Origin: Antedon bifida
Taxonomy: Eukaryota; Echinodermata; Crinoidea; Comatulida; Antedonidae
DNA length: 64,000 nucleotides
Assembly (NCBI GenBank): GCA_963402885.1
Contig: OY727096.1
Coordinates: 21,185,820-21,249,819 of the forward strand
Direction of reading: 5' to 3'
A model generated the notes under the pieces. That model was not told the origin of the DNA. It ran no database searches and saw nothing but the letters and a program-made list of their open reading frames with translations. Of this stretch, positions 50,901-62,111 are shown piece after piece; within the stretch, counting starts at the first letter, position 1; every line of letters starts with the position of its first letter. Both the position numbers and the translations under genes were made by a program.

Positions 50901-53434
50901 TATTGCACTAAATTTTCTTTATTAGAGCCTTCAAAACATTTTTTAGTGGCTCTGTAGCATGGTGGTTAATATATTTGCCTATCAATATCAATGTGTTTGG
51001 TTCAAATCTATATAACTTTATATTTTTTTAAATATTTTCAGGTTTCTAGTTTCACATATGAATACTTTATTGCACTAAAGTGTCTTTATTAGAGCCTTCA
51101 AAACATTTTTTAGTGGCTCTGTAGCATGGTGGTTAATATATTTGCCTATCAATATCAATGTGTTTGGTTCAAATCTATATAACTTTATATTTTTTTAAAT
51201 ATTTTCAGGTTTCTTGTTTCACATATGAATACTTTATTGCACTAAAGTGTCTTTATTAGAGCCTTCAAAACAGTAGTTTGTGGCTCTGTAGCATGGTGGT
51301 TAATATATTTGCCTATCAATATCAATGTGTTTGGTTCAAATCTATATAAAGTTCTGTCTACACTATCAAACTTTATGTGACAAAAAATGTGATGTGCCCA
51401 TATATATTTTTTGGGACCATATTTAATGAGGGTGATCCATCCAGCAATTGCTGATCATTAGGGGCCCTCAGAGGTTCACGAGACAAAGATACACAAGATG
51501 CTCTACATAAACAAAGTCTTTGGGAGTGGAGTAATTTTGTCCTTAAAGAAAAAATCCTGACATGTGTCTGGACTTGAACCCAGGACCCTTGGAGTGGTAG
51601 TCAAGCATCATTACCACCAAGCCACAACTCCACTCCTATATGGACATGATGATGTCATAGCACTACCATATTTGGGCATATCACTACCATATTTGGGCAC
51701 ATCACACTTTTTGATAGTGTAGACAGAGCTTAACATTATGTTCATTATTCATACTTTCATAGTCTCCTGTAACTTTCCATCACTCATGACAGTATGTTGA
51801 GAAAGCATCAGAGAATCGGTGATGATAACCAGGATGTTACGATGCTCATTGTAAAGAAGCTTCTTCACCGGTTCCTCACACTTATGCATGTTGAAGACGT
51901 TTCCCTTTTCATCAATGTATATCACATCACCTACAAAACGGACAAATGACAAAAAGATCTGTAATGTTTTTTTTTCAAATCTAATCAAGATTTAAAAAAC
52001 AATGTTTTTCCAAAATAATCGTCATAGTGAGACATTTTTAAGAAACTTACCATCTGCTCCAGCGACATAACAAGAAAAGCCATCACCAGCATTTGACTTG
52101 GACGTCTTGACAAGCTCCTTACGCCATGAAAACATGTCAAGCGCCCTTTCATCTCCTCTAACAGCTGCCCTGGCCAGTGCAGCTATTTCGGATCTAAAAA
52201 TGAATAATCAAAGTAATTAATATATAATGAATAGTTGAATAAGAAGATAAATAAAATAAGAATATTCTTGGAAGCTGCTTTTTCTGATCTCAAGCTCTGT
52301 CTACACTGACAAATGATATGACATCATCATGTCCATATATGGGCACATCACATTTTGTTGTCACATAAAGTTTGATAGGTTAGACAGATCTTAAAACCAG
52401 GTAAATTAGATTTTGTGTAGTAATCCATTGAGCTTGTTTTTTCAACTTACTCTGAATTGTCTTGTGGTGTTGGCTTGAATATACACTGCCTTGGTTTCTG
52501 TTGATTTTCATGTTGACAAACTGGTGTTGGATTAATGCGACCCTTTGTATCGGCCTTCCATACTATTATAAGCCCAGCCTGGTGGAGTTAAAGATAATGA
52601 AAGTGTATGACATACATAGTATACTAGGCTTATGGCAGACACAGGACAGTGCCCATAGGAAGCTCAGCAGTCCTAAATGAGTTTCCTACTCACAAAAGAC
52701 CAAATATTGAATTAAATATTATTATATCAAAAGAGATTCAATAAACAACATTACCTTGTCAGCAGTTACAATTCTAGTTCCACGATCGTTCCATGTAATC
52801 AAACATACTTCTGATTTATGCAAATTTGGCGCTTCGTGCACTTCTTTGGATTCATCGTTCCACACAAGAACCTGGCCAGATTCCCATCCACTGGCAAAGA
52901 TTGGCTTAAGAGGGTGCCAACTTAATGAAGACGAGCCACATGAGCGTTGAACACAGGCATTTTCTAGTTCTTCCCCCTAAAAAGAAAGAAAGACAAGAAT
53001 GAAAACAACAATACTAAATAAAAATTGCATGGAACCTTAAATGCCTTCCATCCTCCGGCACAACTTGTATAATTTAAATAATTATATTTAAGATATCTTT
53101 GCCTTGTCATTTTTAACCTCTTGTTACGTCCATGTACTGTATTGTATTTTACAATCATTTACCTTTGTCTTTTAGATGCCAATTTATAAAATTATTATTA
53201 TTATAAACTTTGTTGTATTTGGAAATAAGGTCACATATTACTGTAGTTTAGCCCTTTATAAATAAATAAATTTTAAAATTAAAAAATAAATACCTCTTCA
53301 TTGTAGAGTTGCACAGTGCCTCCACCTCCTTCTGTTCTTGTAGCAACAGCTAGAAGTAGTTGCGTATCATGCCATGCAATGTCAACTTGACTTCCAGCAA
53401 CTGTTTGAACTCTATGGTCGAAGTATACAGCCAT
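41958..53434 (-). CDS. IFT140: Intraflagellar transport protein 140
   Basis: Core subunit of IFT-A, for retrograde ciliary transport and entry of membrane cargo. Thirty exons join in phase to 1462 residues, the length I recall for human: 53294-53434, 52755-52976, 52451-52578, 52051-52193, 51755-51930, 50551-50752, 50197-50438, 49775-49885, 49566-49638, 49157-49248, 48928-49055, 48558-48672, 48049-48188, 47608-47773, 47067-47198, 46656-46846, 46064-46241, 45846-45929, 45496-45602, 45163-45258, 44814-44946, 44645-44716, 44340-44411, 44033-44161, 43652-43834, 43307-43507, 43001-43213, 42712-42878, 42394-42535, 41958-42167. The N-terminal half is WD40 propellers ([33 protein letters not shown]). 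The C-terminal half is TPR solenoid ([58 protein letters not shown]). The tail is acidic. The donor of exon 14 is uncertain by three codons (47608 or a few bases downstream). It faces IFT70 tail to tail. Confidence 0.96.
42262..42349. repeat. TIR MITE, GTCTACACTATCAAACT family (partial)
   Basis: Right half only, in IFT140 intron 29, ending GATAGTGTAGACAGAGCTTT a few dozen bases from exon 29. Confidence 0.6.
44512..44619. repeat. TIR MITE, GTCTACACTATCAAACT family
   Basis: Shortened copy with both ends (AAGCTCTGTATACACTATC, GATAATGTAGACAAAGCTTA) in IFT140 intron 22. Confidence 0.65.
46301..46648. repeat. Two TIR MITE copies, GTCTACACTATCAAACT family
   Basis: A full copy at 46301-46443 and a short, internally deleted one at 46559-46648, both in IFT140 intron 16. 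The second ends only 8 bases from the exon 16 donor at 46655, so it sits right against the splice site. Confidence 0.7.
47450..47541. repeat. Inverted repeat (hairpin-forming) in IFT140 intron 14
   Basis: GAATGTCAATGTTTCGTTTT at 47450 is answered by AAAACGAAAAACATTGACAT near 47520, arms of about 22 bases around a 45-base loop. Probably a small TIR element. Confidence 0.55.
47815..47965. repeat. Dispersed repeat, CCGTATTCACCAAT family
   Basis: GGCCGTATTCACCAATTAAG, then TATTTCCCTT, ATTGTATTCACTCAGATA and TTAGCCTAAGTATGAATGG. A second copy is at 49375-49505 (CCGTATTCACCAATCACACT to AATGTGAATGGCAAATAC). Both are in IFT140 introns. Confidence 0.55.
48243..48354. repeat. TIR MITE, GTCTACACTATCAAACT family (truncated)
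   Basis: Left arm intact (GCTCTGTCTAAACTATTAAAC); the right arm is largely missing, with only CAGAGCTTA remaining. IFT140 intron 12. Confidence 0.6.
49980..50104. repeat. TIR MITE, GTCTACACTATCAAACT family (left end missing)
   Basis: Contains GTGTGATGTGCCCAAATATG with a duplicated ATATGGTAGTGATATG and the right end GATAGTGTAGACAGAGCTTA. IFT140 intron 7. Confidence 0.6.
50771..51347 (+). repeat. Tandem array of four tRNA-like units
   Basis: Units start at 50771, 50942, 51109 and 51276 (periods 171, 167, 167); the fourth is cut short. Each opens with GTGGCTCTGTAGCATGGTGG, which holds an A-box-like TAGCATGGTGG, and about 35 bases later GTTTGGTTCAAATCTATATA with the B-box-like GGTTCAAATCT. About 100 bases of AT-rich spacer follow. 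The heads look like tRNA relics without a proper cloverleaf, so this is a tandemly repeated SINE-type unit, on the strand opposite IFT140, in its intron 5. Confidence 0.7.
51350..51731. mobile_element. TIR MITE split by a nested SINE
   Basis: The left part (51350-51412, TCTGTCTACACTATCAAAC to GTGCCCATATAT) and right part (51638-51731, TATATGGACATGATGATGTC to TAGTGTAGACAGAGCTTA) belong to one MITE copy. Between them, 51413-51637, lies a tRNA-derived SINE on the minus strand (A box TGGCTTGGTGG, B box GGTTCAAGTCC). TATAT on both sides may be the target duplication. IFT140 intron 5. Confidence 0.7.
52290..52394. repeat. TIR MITE, GTCTACACTATCAAACT family
   Basis: Shortened copy with both ends (AAGCTCTGTCTACACTGAC; GATAGGTTAGACAGATCTTA), IFT140 intron 3. 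Confidence 0.65.
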
Positions 53435-54548
53435 CTTCCTCTAAATGTATGGTTCCAAACTCACAAGACAGCGATAATGATGTGAGTCTGCAGAAAGAAA
53501 TACAGGAATCTTTACGAACCCAATCTTACACTAGTAGTAGTACTAGTAGAGGAGAAATTGTTTTGCAGAGTCAATTAGATGATAATAGTAATAATAGTCT
53601 AGGCCTATTGGTTCATTAAAAATCATATCATTAATATAGTGATAAGATAATATTGTGTTAATTAATAATACAAAATATATTATTTAGCTTAGACTAGGCC
53701 CAGGCATCAGTCAATTTAATAATAAATTGATAAATAATAATAATATTGTTCATACTAAAAAATAAAATAATATTCTGTAATCACTAGGCTAAATAAATAA
53801 TATATAGGCATATAGCCTATACAATATTATTCTAAGTCTAGATCTTTATTCAGTGGATAAATATGCAACCAATGAGTGGTTTACAAAAAATACGTTCAGG
53901 CCCTCATTTTTGCCTTTTAACCTGGGAGGAGAGGCACAGAAAAGGCACTGCGGTCCCATGAAATTGCGGGGAATGATGGCAAGCTAGGACCTAACTAGCC
54001 TAGCAGCTATCTAAAGTAAAACATTATTTTCTATATTGTACATACAATAAACAATATATAACTTATTTAATGCTTACAAAACTATATATATTGGATCGCT
54101 TTCTAATGTATTAATTATTCATCTCATTGTCTATTAATTTAGAGAGAGGAATCACACTTTCTATTTACAGTTGTTTTTTCCAGTTCGCCCTCATAGTTAC
54201 AAAAATAATATGGGGCGCTTAATTAGCAAAAATATGTAACATTTAAATAATCACAAATGAGATTTTTGAACAACCGAAACATGTATCAGTAAACAATTAT
54301 TATGTCTGAAAGTATAGAAAAATAATCCACAAAAAGACTAACAATTTATATATAACGACAATGGTTAAATACAAGTTACCATTACATATGAGTACATAAT
54401 GCATAGTTGGCGCTTTATACATCAGGACCAACGACGATATTAATGATCGATTGTATTGTTAATCATCGATACTAAAATTCAATCAAACTTGTTATAAGTG
54501 TGTGTGTGTGACCAGTGACACAGCACGCGACATAAGTTATTCAAAAAG
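53435..54548. promoter_or_regulatory. Head-to-head intergenic region, IFT140 / DECR2
   Basis: About 1.1 kb between the two start codons. The sequence is AT-rich with no gene. A CGATTGTATTGTTAATCATCG-like stretch lies near 54446-54467, and a (TG) run at 54500. Promoters for both genes are expected here, but no defined element is recognised. Confidence 0.35.
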
Positions 54549-57500
54549 ATGGCAGCCTCCACAACAGAGGATTACGATGTTTGTTTAGATGACTACAAAT
54601 ACATTTTTAATCCTAGTTTATTGAAGTAGGATGGCAATTTTATAATTATATTTTTTAGATACTTATATACCTAGCTAGAGCTATTCTAGCTACTAGCCAG
54701 TTGGGTATAGCCAGGGCGTCCGAGCTACAGCTAGAATTTAGGCCAGACTTAGTCCATGCATGGTGCCCCACCAAGGACAAATGTTTTTTTCATGTTCATG
54801 TATGAAACGCTAACATCCATTGCAAAAAATTCACTTTTGTATGTTGTTAAATATTTATTGAAATTTTGTTCCACTCCACAATCCATAAAATAAATTTGCA
54901 ATGATGCCGGTGTCTGGTAATCAATGCAAAATGCGGTCTCAATAATTGTTATCCAACAAGTTGTCTTCTGTAGTGACGTATGTCTACTACTACTACTACT
55001 TTTCCAAAATATTAATAATAAATAATTTTTTTTTTTCAAGAGGAAAAGTTGCATTTATAACTGGTGGTGGATCTGGTATATGTTTCACAATTGCTGAAAT
55101 TTTAATGAGGTAAGACTAGATAAGGTTCATTTAAAATTTATATTTATTTAACTTACTTTATTTCCCGAAGGAACAACTTTACTGCTGACTTCCTCTTAAA
55201 AGCAATACAAAATTATACAAAAGACATTCAAACATCAAACTACAATTCAAATTCACATACAGATTTTTAAAAATATTAAATTCTAAATAGCAAACAGACG
55301 GTCAGTTTGCTTTTTGAACATAATATCCAATGCAGGTGCTCATTTCTATGAGAAGTGTACTGTTATATTAAATTCTCTTGTTTTTTTCTAGACACAAGTG
55401 TGACACTGTTATATTAAGCAGAAAATTAGAGAGAGTCAATAAGGTATAAAACAAAGTTATTCCTAGGATTCTGCAGTAGTTAAAATTATTACGGTATATA
55501 AATATCACTGTACTACATGTTTAATAATAATATGGTTAATATTATTATTATGACTAATTATGATTGATTGAATAAATGTTTTCAAGATTTTTCAAAGTTC
55601 AAAGTGTGCTTCTTACTGTTAGAGTAAAATGTGTTTGCTTGCTCAATCCCAATATCAGATTTTTTAAGAGGTCATAATCAATTTCATTTTTACAATTATT
55701 TTAGTCATCTCGGAGGCTTGAAGAAGCCACTGGACAGAGATGTCTTCCACTTCAATTGGATGTCAGAAAGGTAACTAAGCTCTATGTAAGGTTTCCAGAT
55801 TCATTCAATAAGATTTTTTTTTCCAAAAATATACATCGCTGTTTTATTCTTTTCAGCCACAAGATGTACTGACTGCTGTAGACAAGGCTCTTTCTCATTT
55901 TGGTAGAATAGACATTGTAGTCAATGGTAAGCAAAGGATTTTGACCGAAAAACTAAGAAATTAAATGACTATGAGCACGGTGTCAATAAAACTTTTTAAA
56001 GTCTCCATAGCCTACTGTTCAAGTGACCAGTATTAGGGACGGATTCAGCATTATTGATTAGGGGGGCTAAATATTTCATAAATGATAAAAACAAACTAGT
56101 CATTACTTTTTATTTCAGGGGCTGCTGGCAATTTTCTATGCCCTGCTGAGAGTATGTCATTCAACGCCTTCAAAACTGTCATAGAGATTGATACAATTGG
56201 AACCTTTAATATCTCAAAAGCTGTTTATGACAAATATATGAAGGTATGTGAATTTATTATTTAAATTTACAGAACGTATGCATAGTTAGCACACCAGTTT
56301 TTATTTGTGATGTCAAAAATAGCCTCAATCCAAATCTCATAACCATCTGATTAAATTCATTTGACTAGATATGCAATATATGTATGTAACTCTTCCCTCC
56401 CCTCCCCCTCCCCCTTTTCAACTTGTCAAAGATAACTTCAGGGCCATAGCCATCAGTACGGTTGGTAAGGTTTCAACCTGACCACTTTTTGACAGAGGCC
56501 TTTGACAACCCAGTGGCTTGAACAGAGATTGTTCACGTTTCTTGCGAAAACCGCACCACTTTATTTCTTGTGGCTACATCACTGTAACTAGAATAATCTG
56601 TTTACAACTACAGTTTCACTAATTTTATGCAATGTTTTTTTTATGTCACATTATGTTGTAATAAATGTAACATTAAAGTATATTTTATTTATTTGAATTT
56701 AGAACTATAACAGCTACTACTACTTTGTGCAATTTTTTTTTATGTCTTTATATTTTATTATAACAACTCAAATTTTATGTACAGTATACCCAGTTGTTAT
56801 AAACCTGACAATAAAGTTATCTTATCTTATTGACCTCATATATTAAATTTTATCATGCAGCATCATGGTGGTGTGATTATTAACATATCAGCAACATTGG
56901 CGTACAGAGGTCAAATGTTACAAGCACATGCTGGACCAGCCAAGGCAGCAATTGGTATTATTTTATTGTCATTTGCATTCTACTGTAGTAAAGTTAAAGA
57001 TCCATTCCCTACAATTTTTGATGTTTTGTAAAAATAATGTATATATTACATTAAACCAGTTCATTCCTTGTCTTAAATGTACGTTTTATGGTAAATTATG
57101 ATAAAAAGAGAGAAACAATGCACTACCTAAGTAGCTCACAGTGAAAAACGAAAATATAAATCTGCACGCAATGTTGGGATTTATAGCAGGCCACTAAAGT
57201 TATTAAAATCAACTTATTTTTCACAATTTTAACCTTTTAAAGATGAAAAAAGTTGCAATTGGACCATTTTTAATTAAATGTAGATTGTGACCTTAAATTA
57301 GATCTAAAAAACGTAGGGAATATAGTTTTTCTGTAAAGTGTATGTGAAAAGTAGAGCAACCTACCCGATAATATTCTTTGACAAAGATTTAGTGTGTTTT
57401 TATTTTGTGAAAATTTACAGATGCATTGACCAAACATTTGGCCGTTGAGTGGGGACATCAGGGCATCCGTGTGGTCTCCCTTTCACCTGGTCCAATAGAA

Positions 57501-57973
57501 AAAACAGAGGGCATAAGAAGACTTGGTAAATTTTGATTCTATATAATAATTTTTATTTGAATACGATGTATAAAAACATAGAAACTTGTTCCTCAATAAA
57601 AAAATGTATTTATTATACATCCTACTATATACAGTATTATACATAGTATAAAACTAAGACCAAAAAAGGACAGGAAAGTCATGATTCAACTTTTCGATCT
57701 ATTTAAACATAATCAGTTTATTGTATTTCCTAATACAGTATTTATTTGCTATTTCCTTTAGGTGGAGAACTCGAAGAGGCTAGGGTAACGTCAATTCCTT
57801 TACAGCGATTCGGTACCAAAAAAGAAATTGCAGAGGGAGTGGTCTACCTAGCTAGCCCAGCAGCAAACTTTGTAACAGGTACCGTGTTGGTTATCGACGG
57901 TGGGTCGTGGCTTACAGGAACCAATGACTTCAGTTTGGCTAAACCTTTGCTAGAGCTGATGTCAAAGATGTAA
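54549..57973 (+). CDS. DECR2: Peroxisomal 2,4-dienoyl-CoA reductase
   Basis: NADPH-dependent reductase of the short-chain dehydrogenase family, used in peroxisomal beta-oxidation of unsaturated fatty acyl-CoAs. Nine exons join in phase: 54549-54625, 55041-55109, 55392-55443, 55705-55770, 55857-55926, 56119-56243, 56861-56954, 57421-57525, 57762-57973, giving 289 residues (human 292). Seen: cofactor loop [19 protein letters not shown] (about 26-44), [28 protein letters not shown] with the Asp used by this subfamily, [20 protein letters not shown] with the active-site Lys, [12 protein letters not shown], and [16 protein letters not shown]. The C-terminal SKM fits a variant PTS1 peroxisome signal. 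One oddity: the last Gly of TGxxxGxG is Cys here (SGIC; GSGIG in human). Head to head with IFT140, tail to tail with INTS15. Confidence 0.93.
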
Positions 57974-58252
57974 ATGGATGCAAGATGGAAATGAATGTTT
58001 GTGATCTAATTATTCAGTAGAATAATTTTGAAATAACCTGGAAATGTGATTATTGTTCTAATTAAAGACCACTGATATTGTTCATGATCATTGTAACAAC
58101 AGTTCTTTCTATATTCAACTACTATTCCAACTGTAGGAACCTACACTTTTTGGAAATTGCACATCATAAATGTACCTGTACCGTTGATCAAAACTCAAAA
58201 TATTTGTATGAAGAAAATATATTTTATTAATGTAAATATAAATTATTGTACG

Positions 58253-58258
58253 AATAAA
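58253..58258 (+). terminator. Candidate poly(A) signal of DECR2
   Basis: AATAAA about 280 bases after the DECR2 stop. The rest of 57974-58744 is AT-rich 3' flanking sequence for DECR2 and INTS15, with no other feature seen. Confidence 0.45.
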
Positions 58259-58744
58259 CAATAATACAGTAATTATAGTTTATAGCTGTTGGTATTATTT
58301 CATGTGAAATCCATTTTGTTTTAATTCCCCTAATCTTAAGCTAATATATCGTGAGCATGCTTCTTGATCCATTGTACGAATTCATGCTATGCATTACCAC
58401 TGAACCCATTTTCCATGATATTTTTCTCCGGGCACCGGACAAAATCTGGTTGCGATGTGAAAGCACCTTTAACATGAATTGAGTTGGTCTTCAAACTTAA
58501 GCATAAAATGTACAGTATATGCATTTGTTCATTCACCTGCATTCAAATTACACACAAATAAAATACAAAATAAAAATAATTGACCAGCGGCTGATTGGCC
58601 CTCTTGAACAATTATTGCCATGGCCTTTAGTGTTCATCTAAAAGACTCCCATCAACTGTAAGTTAGCAAGATCAACCCCACCCTAATGGGTGTTGCATTT
58701 ATCCCTTCCATAGCTTGCACCAAGTATATTTGAGTTCTCAATGT

Positions 58745-61700
58745 TTAATGTTGCATATCTACTGGTAAGCTTTGTTTTTGTGGACTAGCTGTTGCCTTTT
58801 GGGATACATCCATTTTGTTGCTATGAGACAATATTAAGTGAAGTAATCTGAAAAATAAATAATTAATTTTTATTCAATTTGAAGAAATAAAAGCATGATT
58901 TTATACAGGTATACTTTGATCCCAAAAAAATTTATTTAATTTAATTTTTAAAAACTCACTTGTTATTGGGAAGTCCTTTACATATATCCACCATATTTCC
59001 TGAAAATAATAATATATTTGAGTAATTTAAACAAAGAACATTGAAAACAATCAAAATTAGTTCAGAGATCGGGTGGCGAAAATAAATATAAAATCATTTA
59101 AATCTATCCTCAGCCAGGGGCAAATTGGCAAAAAACTTCCTACTTTCTAGGAGATAATCTATACAACTCTTGTAACATGACCGATTGTCCATAGTGCTGA
59201 TTTTGACATTTTTTCCCTCTCCAGTGGGTTTTTCAGAGATATAACTCAAAAACCATGTATTGGTACTTAGAAATAATAAAATATATTACCTCTTGAACAG
59301 TGGGTTGTTCCAGTTGCCAGAGCAACCTGTACTACTTGGCTGAACCTATCCAATGAAGTCTGCACTTCTTCCGCTTGTGGCATAATGCTGCCCTCTATAA
59401 TAACCCTGTTAAACGATTCAACAATTCTTCTCAGATTTTCTGCTGTCAGTAAGCTCATCAGAACATCCAATAGTTCTTTTGGCACACGATGCTGTGGCTG
59501 GCCCTTCTTCAACAACTGAGCTTGCAAAAGAGTTTGTAGAATACCAAACAATAGTCTTGAATATATTTGTGTTTCATCTTCAGATTCTGAACCTTTGCTT
59601 TTAAGTCTTTGTAAAGGGCCAACAACGCAGCAGTTGACAAGCCCTGGTAACGCAGAAAGGTGCATGAACGTAGGTTTGGTCATGTAACCTCCCCGGTCAC
59701 GAAACGAAGGAACACGTGGCAGAGGCGACTGGATTGATACAATGCAAATTGAATAATCTTGATTTAACCATTTTGTAAATAATTCAAGTAAATTGCCAGG
59801 TAATGCAGCTACAGTTGATCGAGGACCTAAAATTAAAACAAAGAAATATTTCAATCATATTGGATTGCTTTCACTCTCTCCTGTTCACTCCAATCATTAT
59901 AATTAATGTAAATAATTCAAGTAAATTGCCAGGTAATGCAGCTACAGTTGATCGAGGACCTAAACTTAAAACAAAGAAATATTTCAATCATATTGGATTG
60001 CTTTCACTCTCTCCAGTTCACTCCAATCATTATAATTAATGTAAATAATTCAAGTAAATTGCCAGGTAATGCAGCTACAGTTGATCGAGGACCTAAAATT
60101 AAAACAAAGAAATATTTCAATCATAATGGAATGCTTTCACTCTCTCCGGTTCACTCCAATCATTATGATTGCATTTGGATTCCTTGTTGAGTTGTCTGAT
60201 AAATGGGTGTTCAAGTTTTGATGTTCATAAAAGAAGAAAATGAATAATTACAGGCCTACTACAAAAGATTTGATTCTACTATCCAATATTTTTAACAATT
60301 CTCTCTTATTACCATTATGTTATTATTATATTAACAAAAAATACATAATGGTCTGCTGCAATAGGAACCCAGAAAACAATCAATACATAAGAGGTTGTAA
60401 AATGAATATTCTAAAAATTAATTACCTTGGGTTTCATAAAAGAGTTTGATGGCAGACGTCATAAATTGACATGAGAACTGACGACATACAAGAGTTGTGT
60501 CTTCTAAAGAACTCAATGATTCTGGCACAAGGACACAGAAGTCTTTTACCAAGGACGAAACTAATGTTAGGCTGTTGGTTGAACAGTCCTATAAAAAGGA
60601 GAAAAAAGAAACCAATTTAAACCAATTACACTATTTAATACAGTAATTGGTGTTAGAATATGTATGTGTACTGTATAGTATTGAAATTGTTTGTAACTAC
60701 TGTTAAGTAGGTTTGCGTCAGGGTCAGTGGCATAACGGCCATGAGGGCTCACTGGCTAAACCCAGGGGCCCGGGAGCTTATGGGGGCCTCTGAGCAGTGC
60801 CCAGAGGAAAAACAGGCATTAAATATGGGGCCCCAGTGCTCTGCGTTACGCCACTGATCAGGGTGAGTTATTGGTATTCTCCATTTACTTAGTATGAAGT
60901 ACAGAATTGTGTCAGAGTAGGGCAAAACATCTGACCAATATGTGCATAGTGTCATTCAAGTAGTTCAATGAATTTGTACACAATGTTGTTATATCAATGC
61001 TCACTTGGTTACAGAGCCAGATAGCAGTGTTGTTAAGCACTGACACACACTTCACAGAGATTGCCATTGAGACGAGTTGGCAGAGCATCCTGAACCGATG
61101 GGCCTCGCATATGACGTCTCGACTGCAGCCAAACAATGCATCAAACACTGAATACATTATAGGGGCACTCTTCCCCGTGCTGAAAAACTGGCACAGCAGC
61201 TCTATGATCTGTAAACTATCCAATGATGTTAATTTCTGTAACAAATAAAAAACAAATAATAGAGAATATTAATGAAAATAAAACTAGGTTAATTTGTAAA
61301 TCATTTATCTTAACGTGTATGTGTTTGTTATTGTCTACATTTTGCTGTTGAGTACTTGATCTTGATAAGAAAGAAGAAGTATGACTTTTGTTTCTATTAT
61401 AATAACGGCATTGTGAATGGAAAAAGAAAAGTAACAAGAGATAATATAAATAATTTAAATGAGTTACCTTTGGTACAAAACCATCGAGTGGCTGATAGAA
61501 GACAAACAAATCAAGCAGCTGGCTTACAATATCTCTATTTGGAAATTTTCCTAGCGGAAAGTTCTGGCACTGAATGAAATATTCGGCCATCCAGTCGAGA
61601 AGAGATCTTGTGGCTAAAGGGAATTCTTTTTGATGGAGTGCTCGGCAAATCTCTGGCAAACGTGTCGGAAGATCTGAATACCAAAGAAATACAGGGCCTA

Positions 61701-62111
61701 TAGAAAAAACAAAAAACACAAATATGAATTAGGCCTATAGTGATGACATAAAAAAGTACATATTTTATTGTTTATGCGCAAGATCAACGATTTTTGCAAA
61801 TCATCAACACTTACTATTGGTATAGGCTATATAGGTCGACAACATCGTACAGATCACCGTACAGATGGCCAGTGAGGCTTTTAGGCCTGTAGTCAGCCAA
61901 CCAAGAACCCACCACACACATCACCACAAACAGCACATGCATGCCATTTCCCTTGCTGCTACTTTCTCATAACTAGGCCTAGCCTAGGTAGAGGCCTACT
62001 TTATCAGTATTCTAGGTCTGGCTATGTTTTATCTACCTGCGCGCATGAATATGATTAATTAAAATATCAGCATTACTTACTGTTTCCTCCTTGATCCATA
62101 TATGATGCCAT
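58745..62111 (-). CDS. INTS15: Integrator complex subunit 15
   Basis: Subunit of the Integrator complex (human C7orf26), which processes snRNA 3' ends and attenuates RNA polymerase II; in human it binds the INTS10/13/14 arm. Seven exons join in phase: 62081-62111, 61468-61697, 61005-61235, 60426-60588, 59290-59826, 58960-58999, 58745-58847, giving 444 residues (human 449). Matching stretches: LTSLDSLQIIELLCQFF and FRMLCQLVSMAISVKCVSVL against human LNSLQELQLLEIMCNYF and LGKLVSMAVAVCRIPVL; SLDRFSQVVQVALATGTTHC and ICKGLPNNKLLHLILSH near the C-terminus. The protein is all-helical in appearance, without known motifs. The start is the ATG of MASYMDQGGN in a 31-base first exon. The 5' edge of exon 5 has been tandemly triplicated (59774-60170), and part of exon 3 plus intron 2 is copied at 63697-64000. 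Confidence 0.9.
59774..60170 (-). repeat. Three 133-bp tandem units carrying the 5' edge of INTS15 exon 5
   Basis: TGTAAATAATTCAAG recurs at 59774, 59907 and 60040, a 133-bp period, with only a few differences between units. On the minus strand each unit holds the acceptor TTTTAATTTTAG or TTTTAAGTTTAG, followed by the first about 52 bases of exon 5 (GTCCTCGATCAACTGTAGC). Only the unit at 59774 runs into the full exon; the two upstream units are decoy acceptors. Confidence 0.88.
60722..60862. mobile_element. Short TIR element, CAGTGGCGTAACG ends
   Basis: Starts GTCAGTGGCATAACGGCC and ends CTGCGTTACGCCACTGATC. It is G+C-rich compared with its surroundings, 140 bp, in INTS15 intron 3. Confidence 0.6.

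Noticed and set aside
56300-56360. Possible C/D snoRNA in a DECR2 intron (GTGATGT ... CTGA)
   Set aside because: The C box is imperfect, the internal length is too short for a guide plus C'/D', and the flanks do not form a convincing stem.
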